Below are positions 53,949 to 62,294 of a stretch of DNA of 64,000 bases, in pieces. Below the pieces are notes generated by a model, which did no database searches, was not told the DNA's origin, and saw only the letters and a list, made by a program, of their open reading frames with translations. Origin of the DNA: Phaeodactylibacter xiamenensis (lineage in GTDB: Bacteria > Bacteroidota > Bacteroidia > Chitinophagales > Saprospiraceae); the NCBI RefSeq assembly GCF_000759025.1, contig NZ_JPOS01000039.1, positions 310,001-374,000 on the forward strand, written 5' to 3'. The first letter of the stretch is position 1. Every line of letters starts with the position of its first letter. The position numbers and the translations under genes are program-made.

Positions 53949-54036
53949 TGGTGCTTGTAGGTAAGGGTTTGGGATTCGAGCGGTGCTGGTGGGAAGGTTA
54001 AAAGTTTAGAGGTTAGGGTTTAAGGTTTAGAGTGGG

Positions 54037-55010
54037 GAGCGTTGCCGGTCAGTGGGCAGGCTCGCCCGGCGCTCTCCCTTCGCCGGGCGTGCTTGTTGGA
54101 GCAGGTCATGAGATTCGAGCGTTGCCGGTGGGTGTGGCTGGACGCTTACATTTCGTACCTACGGCACGAGGCGATGGTTGGTCTTGGAGGTTACCGACAT
54201 TTTGCCCCTATGGGGCATTGATGTGTTAGGTCTGCCGGGGCGGTGGCGGGTAAAAATGGAAAATGTAAAACTGAGAAATGTAAAAGTGGCGAGCGTTGCC
54301 GGTCCCTGTGGCTTGGGGAATTACAACGCCGGGGGCTCTCCCTTTCTCCGGCGTTGTGTAAGCAGTACCTAGCCAGGGTGGCTCGGGCTTTCACATTTCG
54401 TACCTGTCTGCCATGGCCAGCCAGGCAGGCCTACGGCACTGGGCGTTGGTTGGTCTATGAGGTTACCTACATTTTGCCCTTCACGGGTCAGTGGGCTGGG
54501 CTGGGCCTTGCCCAGGGCCAACCTTGACCTTGGCAGGGGCTTCCGGGGCAGACCGTTGGCTGTTTCCGGGGGCGATGGCTGGTTAGCCTGGGGCGCGACA
54601 ATTAATTGTCGTCTCAGGGAAGACCGGGCAGAGCGCTCAACCTTAACCTCGGTTAGACCTTGCACTGGACCAACCTCAACCTGGGCTGTGGCTTCCTGGT
54701 CCGACCGTTGGCGGTTTCCTTCCTGGGGCGAGCGTTGCCGGTCGGTGTGGCGCTGTTTTTAGGTAATGGAGAAGGTTGGATGTCTACCCCCGACCCCCGC
54801 CAGGATGGAAATAGTTTTGTCCGTACGGAGGTTATTGGTGTATAGCGGGCAACACCAGCCTTCGCTTGAGGCTTGGGCTGACGGGGCGAGGTTTGCCGGC
54901 CGGTAGGCAGGCTCGCCCGGTGCTCTCCTTTCACCGGGCGTGCTTGTTGGGGTGGGTCCTATGTTGCGAGCGTTGCCGGTCGGTGTGGCAGCCTCACCCG
55001 GCGCACTCGC
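54037..55010. repeat. Cluster of degenerate hairpin repeats
   Basis: Six copies of a GAGCGTTGCCGGTCGGTGTG type unit start near 54037, 54117, 54290, 54731, 54886 and 54967. Three carry a full hairpin with a kept loop CTCTCC(C)TT: stems GCCCGGCG/CGCCGGGC (54064-54088), GCCCGGTG/CACCGGGC (54915-54939) and CAACGCCGG/CCGGCGTTG (54324-54356). Other shared blocks are ACATTTCGTACCT and GAGGTTACC.ACATTTTGCCC at about 54148-54210 and 54393-54480. No gene is supported in 53949-55090. Confidence 0.75.
54595..54655. repeat. GCGACA...TGTCG repeat, copy 1
   Basis: GCGACAATTAATTGTCG is itself a perfect stem, followed by a region with GGGCAGAGCGCTCAACCTTA. Shares layout with 62203-62276 (GCGACAGTAAACTGTCGC). 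Confidence 0.65.
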
Positions 55011-55090
55011 TGTCCGACGTAGTTTTATACGCCAACGAGATATCATAAGGACGTGATCCTACCGCCTTCTTTTTGAGCAGCGAAGTGTTT

Positions 55091-55786
55091 TCATCCGTTC
55101 CCCTCGGGTGCAGAACGGGCGATCCGAAGCAGGAAAAATCCCGTGATGACGCCCACGCTAAGTCCTCCGGCAATGCCACCCAGCGCACCCGCCAGCAGGA
55201 TAAGCGGCCAGCCTGTGTTGGCATCCGACCAGCTTGCGCCCAGGAAGATGAACACCATGCCCAATGCCCAGCCGAGGGCATTGGCGGGGATCCAAAGCAT
55301 AGCCTCTTTGCGCAGCCCCTTCAGTGGCAGCCACTGAAAGTAGCCGAATAAAGCACCGAGCAATAGCCCCATCAAAGCTGCCATGCTGTAGTAAACGAGG
55401 GGAGACGGTTCCATGCCGGGATCGGTAGCGCCATTTCCTGTAAGGAAAAGGGAGGGCAGCATACCCAGCATCCACGCGGTGACAGCTGCTGCAATTGTAT
55501 ACGCCAGCCACTGCTTCCAGGCAATTTCCGGGAAAATTTTGCCGATAAGGCGATACTGGAAGTAAGCGAGGATGCTGCCTTCCAGGGCACCCGCCATCAG
55601 CATGAAGAACAGGTTGAGCATACGGTCGGAATTACTTGCCGGTTCCCCCAATAATAAACGGTGGGCAATAGCAATAGCAGCGGCTGCGGTAATGCCCAGA
55701 AATTCTCCCGTGCCACAGGCGAGTACCCATTTTTTCCAGGTGCCAGGGGGCAGGCCAGGGCGGCCATTGGGGATATACTGCGTCAT
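55091..55786 (-). CDS. Hypothetical multi-pass membrane protein
   Basis: 231 residues with about six membrane helices (for example GEFLGITAAAAIAIAHRLLL, LNLFFMLMAGALEGSILAYF, GLLLGALFGYFQWLPL, LGMVFIFLGA). Glycine- and alanine-rich packing in pairs suggests duplicated three-helix halves. No substrate or family recognised; may be a small transporter or a structural protein. It stands between the repeat cluster and DUF5683. Confidence 0.65.
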   Translation of the reverse strand: MTQYIPNGRPGLPPGTWKKWVLACGTGEFLGITAAAAIAIAHRLLLGEPASNSDRMLNLFFMLMAGALEGSILAYFQYRLIGKIFPEIAWKQWLAYTIAAAVTAWMLGMLPSLFLTGNGATDPGMEPSPLVYYSMAALMGLLLGALFGYFQWLPLKGLRKEAMLWIPANALGWALGMVFIFLGASWSDANTGWPLILLAGALGGIAGGLSVGVITGFFLLRIARSAPEGNG

Positions 55787-55849
55787 CTTGTGTGTCGGTT
55801 AGTCTGCCGCAATATTAGTGGATCATCGCTATCGGCGTACTGATTTTTG

Positions 55850-56554
55850 TTACCGGGCAACGGGCAGGGGAGGAGGGGCTTTTCGGTTGAGCGGAATCGT
55901 GACCCCCAGCCCGATGGTAGGTGTATTGAAGCCATTAAAGTCCAGGGTAGGCTTGATTTCCATTCCGATGTCGTCGTCTATATCAAAGCTTTTGAGGTGA
56001 GCGTCCACGAAAGCTTCCAGTGCCTGCAGGGTGTAGACGAGGAACATGCCCACATAAGCCATCTGTGTGTTTTTGTCAAACTCGTCGCGCAGGGACCGCA
56101 AGGCCCGTTCATTGTCTATTGAAGTGCCTGAAAATTCATGCTCCATGGTATCCCGCTTCAGCTCCAAAGCATCCCGCAGCCGCCGGTAGTTAGACTGATT
56201 GTAGTCGATGGTGAGCCCCATGCCCACCACCGCGCCGTAGACGAGGGGCAGTTTCCACCAGCGCTTGTTGTAAATCTGCCCGCCACCGGGGATAGCCAGG
56301 GAGAGGATGGCGGCTTTGCGCGGAGAAGGGTAGTCCTGGGTGAACCAGTTTTTCCGTTTGGGCCGTTGCACCGTATCCGTAGCGGTTGCATCTGCGGCAA
56401 CGATAGCGGTGTCTGGGTACTCCAGGCTGGAAGGCGGGACCTGCCCGGTGAGGGTTGTTGCCCAAAAGAAGAGAGCCGGTGCAAGAAACAGGCGGAAGAT
56501 GTCAAGCTTGCCCTTCAGTAAGTCATACTTTTCTGATATTTTTATCGGAGCCAT
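55850..56554 (-). CDS. DUF5683 domain protein
   Basis: 234 residues. Signal-like hydrophobic segment about 19-37, DUF5683 core with ILSLAIPGGGQIYNKRWWKL and VYGAVVGMGLTIDYN, and a variable middle. In many Bacteroidota this gene directly follows parA-parB; here DUF6155 and another gene are between. Envelope protein of unknown function; a link to segregation is only by synteny. Confidence 0.8.
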   Translation of the reverse strand: MAPIKISEKYDLLKGKLDIFRLFLAPALFFWATTLTGQVPPSSLEYPDTAIVAADATATDTVQRPKRKNWFTQDYPSPRKAAILSLAIPGGGQIYNKRWWKLPLVYGAVVGMGLTIDYNQSNYRRLRDALELKRDTMEHEFSGTSIDNERALRSLRDEFDKNTQMAYVGMFLVYTLQALEAFVDAHLKSFDIDDDIGMEIKPTLDFNGFNTPTIGLGVTIPLNRKAPPPLPVAR

Positions 56555-56695
56555 ATCTTAAGCTGCGCTTTTTCCAGGTTTGAAACTACAAAAGTAACGC
56601 AAAAAACGCTCCGGCATTGAAAAAAGGGTGGGTATTGGGAAAGGGTTAACGTTTGGGGGTAGGGGGTGACGGCTTTGGAGACGTGAGAGGAGCCA

Positions 56696-57250
56696 TTATA
56701 ATTCTACGTATTTATCGTAGATATATTTCAATTCATCATGAATGCCCCAGCCCAGCCCAAAAGTTTTACTCAACATCAACTGAGCGTAAGATCGAAACTC
56801 AGTGGACAGTTGTTCCTTTTGCATGATTTTGCAAGCCTGTTCGAAGCCGCTTGCCAGAGAATTGTAGAAGGGTTCGTCTATATCACCAAACTCCAAAGTG
56901 AAATCTATCATCACTTCTGTGCGATAGAGCCACAGCTCTACCACATCTTTGGGATGGGTAGAGATTTTTTTAAACTCGGTAATCACTTTTCTGGATGCCC
57001 CGTTCCCAGCCCTGCCGAAGCCGCGTTTCGGGAAATATTCTGCTTTGATTTTATCTTTGTACTGCTGTAGAATTTCAGCCGTACTTTCATCGAGTTCGAG
57101 CTGGTAATATTCTCTTACGGGTTTGAAGATATCGTAGAGCTTTTTGACCTCCTGCTCTAAATCCTTTCTTGAAAGGGTTGACAGATACTTGTTCAACGAT
57201 CGTTTCAAAGTGTAGTTTTTAAGTTCAGGTTGATGGATGCCGGGTAACAA
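56696..57250 (-). CDS. DUF6155 family protein
   Basis: 184 residues, soluble, mostly helical (KRSLNKYLSTLSRKDLEQEV, YDIFKPVREYYQLEL). The motif KKLYDIFKPVREYYQ is typical of DUF6155. Function unknown. It sits with the 57292-58257 gene between parB and DUF5683, 41 bases apart, on the same strand. Confidence 0.75.
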   Translation of the reverse strand: MLPGIHQPELKNYTLKRSLNKYLSTLSRKDLEQEVKKLYDIFKPVREYYQLELDESTAEILQQYKDKIKAEYFPKRGFGRAGNGASRKVITEFKKISTHPKDVVELWLYRTEVMIDFTLEFGDIDEPFYNSLASGFEQACKIMQKEQLSTEFRSYAQLMLSKTFGLGWGIHDELKYIYDKYVEL

Positions 57251-57291
57251 TTTATAGTCGGCCTCTGACTATATAAGCTCAGATGAACAGC

Positions 57292-58257
57292 TTAGTTCGA
57301 AGTGATTTCACACTTTCCGGCCCTCAGGTCTTTCTCCACCTTCTTGAATTTGATATCCGACCGTACTTCCCCATCCGCGTAGCGGACAGTAATCTTCTGG
57401 TTGCGACCGATACCTTTGAAAGGGTCTTCGGGAGGCGTGGTGTTCCGGGGCTGCTCAGCAAATGCCGCCATCTGCCGTTGCATGAGATAGGCTTCGATAG
57501 ACTCTTTGCTTGACAAATCGACTCCCTGCTGCATGGCCTCCATCATCATCGCTTTGGCGGGGCCCCAATTGCTTTCCTTAGCGGCCTCCACTGGTATGCG
57601 GTCTTTGATCTCTTCAACGGTTTCGATCAATTCAGCTGCATTTTTAATATGCCCGGCATCGCCCAAAAAGCGCAGGAATGCAATGACGACCTTCCCATAA
57701 GGTCTAAATTCTTCGGGACGTGCGGTGACTTTCCCCGGCGCCCATTCCAGGCAAACGGCCCTTACATGCTCCGGTGCCCATTCCTCCGGTAGCACGCACT
57801 CGTAATTGTACAGGTAGTTCAGGAAGGAGTCCACTGCCATACTGACGTTGCTGGTTTCGAACTCCGCTATCGGCTCAAAGAACGGGCTTTCGCGGAAAGC
57901 AGTTTTCCAGGCCTCCTGCTTTGCCACCCAAAGGCTTTCCTCCGTCAGTTCCAGTTTTCTCTCCCGGTCGACCAGCCGTTCAATTGCGGCCATAATTTCC
58001 TGCTCTGTGCTTCGGCTAGGCGCATGTTCCAGGTCTTCTGCCTTGAAATAATATTCCACCACCTCTTCACCTCTTTCACGGACATGGGTTAAGTATTCGT
58101 CAGAAAGGGAGTCGATGGTAGGCGCGTCGAGCCCCATACCATAAAGCCCATCTTTCTCATTCACATGGAATATCTCCCCGCCCCAATTTTCGGCGATTTC
58201 TCCGGTATCCAGTACTGTTCCCGGTTTCACGCGTACAAAGTCTCCTCTTTTGAACAT
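57292..58257 (-). CDS. Hypothetical protein with N-terminal SH3/KOW-like region
   Basis: 321 residues, not recognised. The N-terminus (FKRGDFVRVKPGTVLDTGEI, AENWGGEIFHV) resembles a KOW/SH3-type RNA- or protein-binding fold. Middle helices contain DRERKLELTEESLWVAKQEA and EEWAPEHVRAVCLEWAPGK; the last part PRNTTPPEDPFKGIGRNQKI ends with a beta strand set. One family possibility is SEC-C-like or plant-type calcium-dependent proteins, but no catalytic motif is seen. Confidence 0.6.
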   Translation of the reverse strand: MFKRGDFVRVKPGTVLDTGEIAENWGGEIFHVNEKDGLYGMGLDAPTIDSLSDEYLTHVRERGEEVVEYYFKAEDLEHAPSRSTEQEIMAAIERLVDRERKLELTEESLWVAKQEAWKTAFRESPFFEPIAEFETSNVSMAVDSFLNYLYNYECVLPEEWAPEHVRAVCLEWAPGKVTARPEEFRPYGKVVIAFLRFLGDAGHIKNAAELIETVEEIKDRIPVEAAKESNWGPAKAMMMEAMQQGVDLSSKESIEAYLMQRQMAAFAEQPRNTTPPEDPFKGIGRNQKITVRYADGEVRSDIKFKKVEKDLRAGKCEITSN

Positions 58258-58584
58258 TGGATCTAATGATTTTCTGGTCTTTTAATTCAGGCGGGAAATT
58301 ATAGAAATTTACGGGGTATTGCAATAGTTTTTGGGACTATGCATGCCTGTCGCCGTTCTGCCCGCTTCCAAGATTCCGAAAGTTGCCGGGATGTGGCGCC
58401 TGGAGAATGGCGGAAACATTTGCCTGAAAAGAATGATCTTTTAAATCCATCAGTACTATTCGGGGAGAGCCCCTTTTTGAGCTCTGCCTACGGCGGATGG
58501 TGTATTGTACAAAGGGGGCAGCTATGCCCAAAGCACCAGATATTTTTCAACAGGAGATGATTTTTCCAGCTTCCACAGGGGGGC
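58258..58584. other. Gene-free stretch between parB and the KOW-like gene
   Basis: 327 bases without a supported gene. A small hairpin GGGGAGAGCCCC followed by five T lies at about 58459-58475, terminator-like on the plus strand. No parS-like palindrome was found. Confidence 0.35.
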
Positions 58585-59538
58585 TCAAATATCCACCTCC
58601 AACTCCTCCAACAGCGCATTCAGCTCCTCCACAGAGCCAAACGGCACCACAATCTGCCCCTTTCCGGCCGCCTCGTCCTTCAGCTTGAGGTCAATGCGTT
58701 TGGAGCCCAGCTTGGCGCGGAGCTCATTGAGGATGCGCTGATAGTTGTCGGGCAGGGCCTTTTTCTTTTTGGTCTGCTTGCTGTACTCGCGGACTAGACG
58801 CTCGGTGTCCCGGACGCTCAGGCGGCTTTCCAGGACTTTGTCGAGGACTTTCTTTTGCAGCAGCTTGTCTGCAATGCCGGCCAGTGCGCGGCCGTGGCCC
58901 ATGCTGATGCCGCCCGACTTCAGGGCTTGCATGACTTCGAGGTGGACGTCGAGGAGGCGGAGGTAGTTGGTGATGGTAGCCCGCTTTTTGCCAACACGCT
59001 CGGCCAGCATCTCGTGGGAGAGGTTGAATTCCTCAATCAGGCGGTGGTAGGAGAAGGCAACCTCCATGGGGTTGAGGTTTTCACGCTGAATATTTTCCAC
59101 CAGGGCCATCTCGGTCATTTCCTGGTCGCTGGCGATGCGGATGTAGGTGGGAATCTCCTCCAGTTTGGCGAGTTGGGCGGCGCGCCAGCGGCGTTCTCCG
59201 GAGATGATCTGGTATTCGTGGTCGTTGAAGCGGCGCACGGTGATGGGCTGAATGAGCCCGTAGGTCTTTAGGGAATCGGCCAGTTCCTGCAGGGCTTCCG
59301 GCTCGAACTCCTTACGCGGCTGGTCTGGGTTGGGGGCGATTTGCACCACGGGGATCATCGCTACGGTGTTGGCGAGCTCTTTGCTGACGCCTGCCGGGTC
59401 ATTTTGGATATCTTCTTCGGTGATGTTGAAGTACGACAGCCGCCCGCCGCTGCCTGTGCCTTTACCGGCAACGGTACGCAGGGAGCTTCGCAAATCATCT
59501 GCACTGGGCTTTTTCTTCTTGCTGATGCGTTTGGCCAT
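58585..59538 (-). CDS. parB: Chromosome partitioning protein ParB
   Basis: 317 residues. Basic N-terminus (MAKRISKKKKPSADD) with a ParA-contact region, ParB CTPase domain with ISGERRWRAAQLAKL and EIPTYIRI, and ENIQRENLNPMEVA. HTH domain with LSHEMLAERVGKKRATITNY, and dimerisation tail (IVPFGSVEELNALLEELE). It binds parS and works with ParA to segregate the chromosome origin. parA ends 26 bases upstream on the same strand. Confidence 0.95.
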   Translation of the reverse strand: MAKRISKKKKPSADDLRSSLRTVAGKGTGSGGRLSYFNITEEDIQNDPAGVSKELANTVAMIPVVQIAPNPDQPRKEFEPEALQELADSLKTYGLIQPITVRRFNDHEYQIISGERRWRAAQLAKLEEIPTYIRIASDQEMTEMALVENIQRENLNPMEVAFSYHRLIEEFNLSHEMLAERVGKKRATITNYLRLLDVHLEVMQALKSGGISMGHGRALAGIADKLLQKKVLDKVLESRLSVRDTERLVREYSKQTKKKKALPDNYQRILNELRAKLGSKRIDLKLKDEAAGKGQIVVPFGSVEELNALLEELEVDI

Positions 59539-59563
59539 AGGTTATTTGGTTTTGGGAACGTGA

Positions 59564-60364
<801 letters not shown>

Positions 60365-60419
60365 AATCTGAATCCATGTTGATGGCCCGGCAATACTGTC
60401 CGGCCCGCTAAAAAATGAA

Positions 60420-60542
60420 GGGTGAAGTAGTGTGCTTCGGCTGCTTGGTGGTTGTAACACCTTAGTAACCTCACAGTACCGTTACTGGTATGCTGCGAAA
60501 ATATTGGTTACCTGGCCGGAAGAACAAAAACGTACTTCACCC
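60420..60542. repeat. 123-bp palindromic element upstream of parA
   Basis: Perfect arms GGGTGAAGTA (60420-60429) and TACTTCACCC (60533-60542) with a loosely paired interior. It lies in the short upstream region of parA, so it may affect parA expression. Confidence 0.5.
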
Positions 60543-60571
60543 TGCTGTGAATGATACAGGTTAATACCGCA

Positions 60572-61252
60572 TCATAGTTCAAGGCTTTCGCCGATTGCTG
60601 GCAAAATTAACGCTTTTCCTTTAGCATCAAAAGCTTTTTGCGCGGCCTTATGGTCTATTTTAATATACCCAAAGGTGTCGTAGTGACAGCCGACGACCCG
60701 GTCACAGTCGATGAAATCGCAGGCCATCAGGGCATCTTCATACCCCATGGTGAAGTTATCACCTACAGGCAAAATAGCCACGTCAAGGGCCGGGCAGGTC
60801 ATAGGAATAAGCTTCATGTCCATGGTCAGGGCGGTGTCGCCGGCAAAGTAAAGGCAGCCTTCCTCATTCCAGATAACGAAGCCGCCGGGGTTGCCGCCGT
60901 AGGTGCCATCAGGCAATACACTGGAATGGACAGCATTGACATACTTGACGATACCAAAGTCGAATTTGACCTTGCCACCGTGGTTCATAGGGTGGCCTTC
61001 CAGCCCCTTTTCTCCGTACCAGCTGACGATCTCAAAGTTGGAAATGATTTTGGCGCCGGTACGCTTGGCAATAGACTCGACATCCACCACATGGTCCTGA
61101 TGCCCGTGAGAAACGAGGATGTAGTCGGCTTTTATCTTGTCCACCTCCACCTCAGCTGCTAATTCGTTGGGTGAAATAAAGGGGTCGAAGAGGATGTGCT
61201 TGCCCATGGTTTCCAGCCCGAAGGCGGAGTGGCCGTAGTACGTTAGTTTCAC
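60572..61252 (-). CDS. UPF0173 metal-dependent hydrolase
   Basis: 226 residues, metallo-beta-lactamase fold. Metal motif HGHQDH at 49-54, then NGSV-like region, FAGDTALTMDMKL with the aspartate ligand, and CHYDTF near residue 194. Normal length for UPF0173 (YtkL type). Cytoplasmic; substrate unknown, zinc likely. Confidence 0.9.
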   Translation of the reverse strand: MKLTYYGHSAFGLETMGKHILFDPFISPNELAAEVEVDKIKADYILVSHGHQDHVVDVESIAKRTGAKIISNFEIVSWYGEKGLEGHPMNHGGKVKFDFGIVKYVNAVHSSVLPDGTYGGNPGGFVIWNEEGCLYFAGDTALTMDMKLIPMTCPALDVAILPVGDNFTMGYEDALMACDFIDCDRVVGCHYDTFGYIKIDHKAAQKAFDAKGKALILPAIGESLEL

Positions 61253-61366
61253 TATTTTTTGCTTTTGGTGATGATTTGATTTTATCTGTGCTTGAATATA
61301 GGAAAATTGGTTAGAATCAGAAAGTGTTAAACATTTTTAGGGCTCCAACTGTGTATACTGACGATT

Positions 61367-61508
61367 AAGTGGTTTGCTACAGCAAACCTACTCAATGTCT
61401 GCCTGCGTGTCGGTACTTCGGCAGACAGGTCAGCATTTACGCTGGGAAGTGGCTCGCGTTTGTCCTGATAAGCTACGCTTCGTCACGGATCAATGTTGCA
61501 AACCACTT
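61367..61508. repeat. 142-bp palindromic element
   Basis: Arms AAGTGGTTTGC (61367-61377) and GCAAACCACTT (61498-61508) are perfect; an inner stem GTCTGCC/GGCAGAC lies around 61398-61430. Located in the upstream region of the FMN reductase gene. No clear direct repeat at its ends. Confidence 0.65.
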
Positions 61509-61558
61509 CATATTGCGTAAACTATGTCTGTATTTCAAACGAGCCGCTAAACAAAATT

Positions 61559-62095
61559 ATGATAACCGTTATATCCGGTACCAACCGAAAGGGCAGCGAA
61601 TGCCTGAATTTTGCGAAATTGTACGCCGACTTGCTGCAAAAGCATACGGAAGAAGAAGTGAAGCTACTGGCGCTCGAGCAAATCCCGCACGACTGGTTCC
61701 ATGCGGCGATGTATTCCGAACAGTCGCCTTCTGTTGCCGCCCTGCAGGACGAGTACGTGTTGCCGGCTGATAAAATGGTGTTCGTAATGCCAGAGTACAA
61801 CGGTAGCTACCCGGGCTCAGTGAAGCTCTTCATTGATGCCTGCTCGGTGCGGGAGTACAGCCGCAACTTCCAGAATAAAAAAGCCGCTTTGGTGGGTATC
61901 GCTTCGGGCAGGGCAGGCAACCTGCGCGGGATGGACCATCTGACCGGCGTCCTCAACTACCTGGGTATGACGGTAATGCCCAACAAACTGCCCATTTCCA
62001 GCATTTTTAAACTAAAAAACGGCAACGGCGAGATCGCTGATGCGGACACCCTGAAGGTGATGGAGGCGCATGCCCGGGAGTTTGTGGGGTATTAG
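61559..62095 (+). CDS. NADPH-dependent FMN reductase family protein
   Basis: 178 residues from ATG 61559. Flavodoxin-like fold with ISGTNRKGSECLNFAK at the start, PEYNGSYPGSVKLFIDA (PEYNGS flavin motif) and GIASGRAGNLRGMDHL. Likely an FMN-binding quinone or azo reductase-type enzyme using NAD(P)H in the cytoplasm. An upstream ATG 61493 lies inside the palindromic element and is rejected. Confidence 0.88.
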   Translation: MITVISGTNRKGSECLNFAKLYADLLQKHTEEEVKLLALEQIPHDWFHAAMYSEQSPSVAALQDEYVLPADKMVFVMPEYNGSYPGSVKLFIDACSVREYSRNFQNKKAALVGIASGRAGNLRGMDHLTGVLNYLGMTVMPNKLPISSIFKLKNGNGEIADADTLKVMEAHAREFVGY

Positions 62096-62202
62096 GGTTG
62101 TGGTGTTATGGTTTTGTCTTGGCTCAGGCTCAGGTTGAGGTTGGTCCTGTGCCAGTCCTATGGGAGGATGAGGTTGAGACCAACCGGGGCCCTCTGCAGG
62201 GA

Positions 62203-62276
62203 GCGACAGTAAACTGTCGCCTCAGGGGAGCCATCAGAGCGCCCTCAACCTTAACCTTAGCCTTAACCTTAACCTC
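62203..62276. repeat. GCGACA...TGTCG repeat, copy 2
   Basis: GCGACAGTAAACTGTCGC forms a perfect stem and is followed by CTCAGGGGAGCCATCAGAGC and CCCTCAACCTTAACCTTAGC. Same order of blocks as 54595-54655. In the gap between the FMN reductase and sppA genes; repeated AACCTTA units follow. Confidence 0.65.
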
Positions 62277-62294
62277 GCTCAGCCCCCGCCTCGC

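Noticed and set aside
58200-58240. GTTTCACGCG near 58224 as a possible parS site
   Set aside because: Only part of a parS-like half-site and not palindromic; no true parS was found near parAB.
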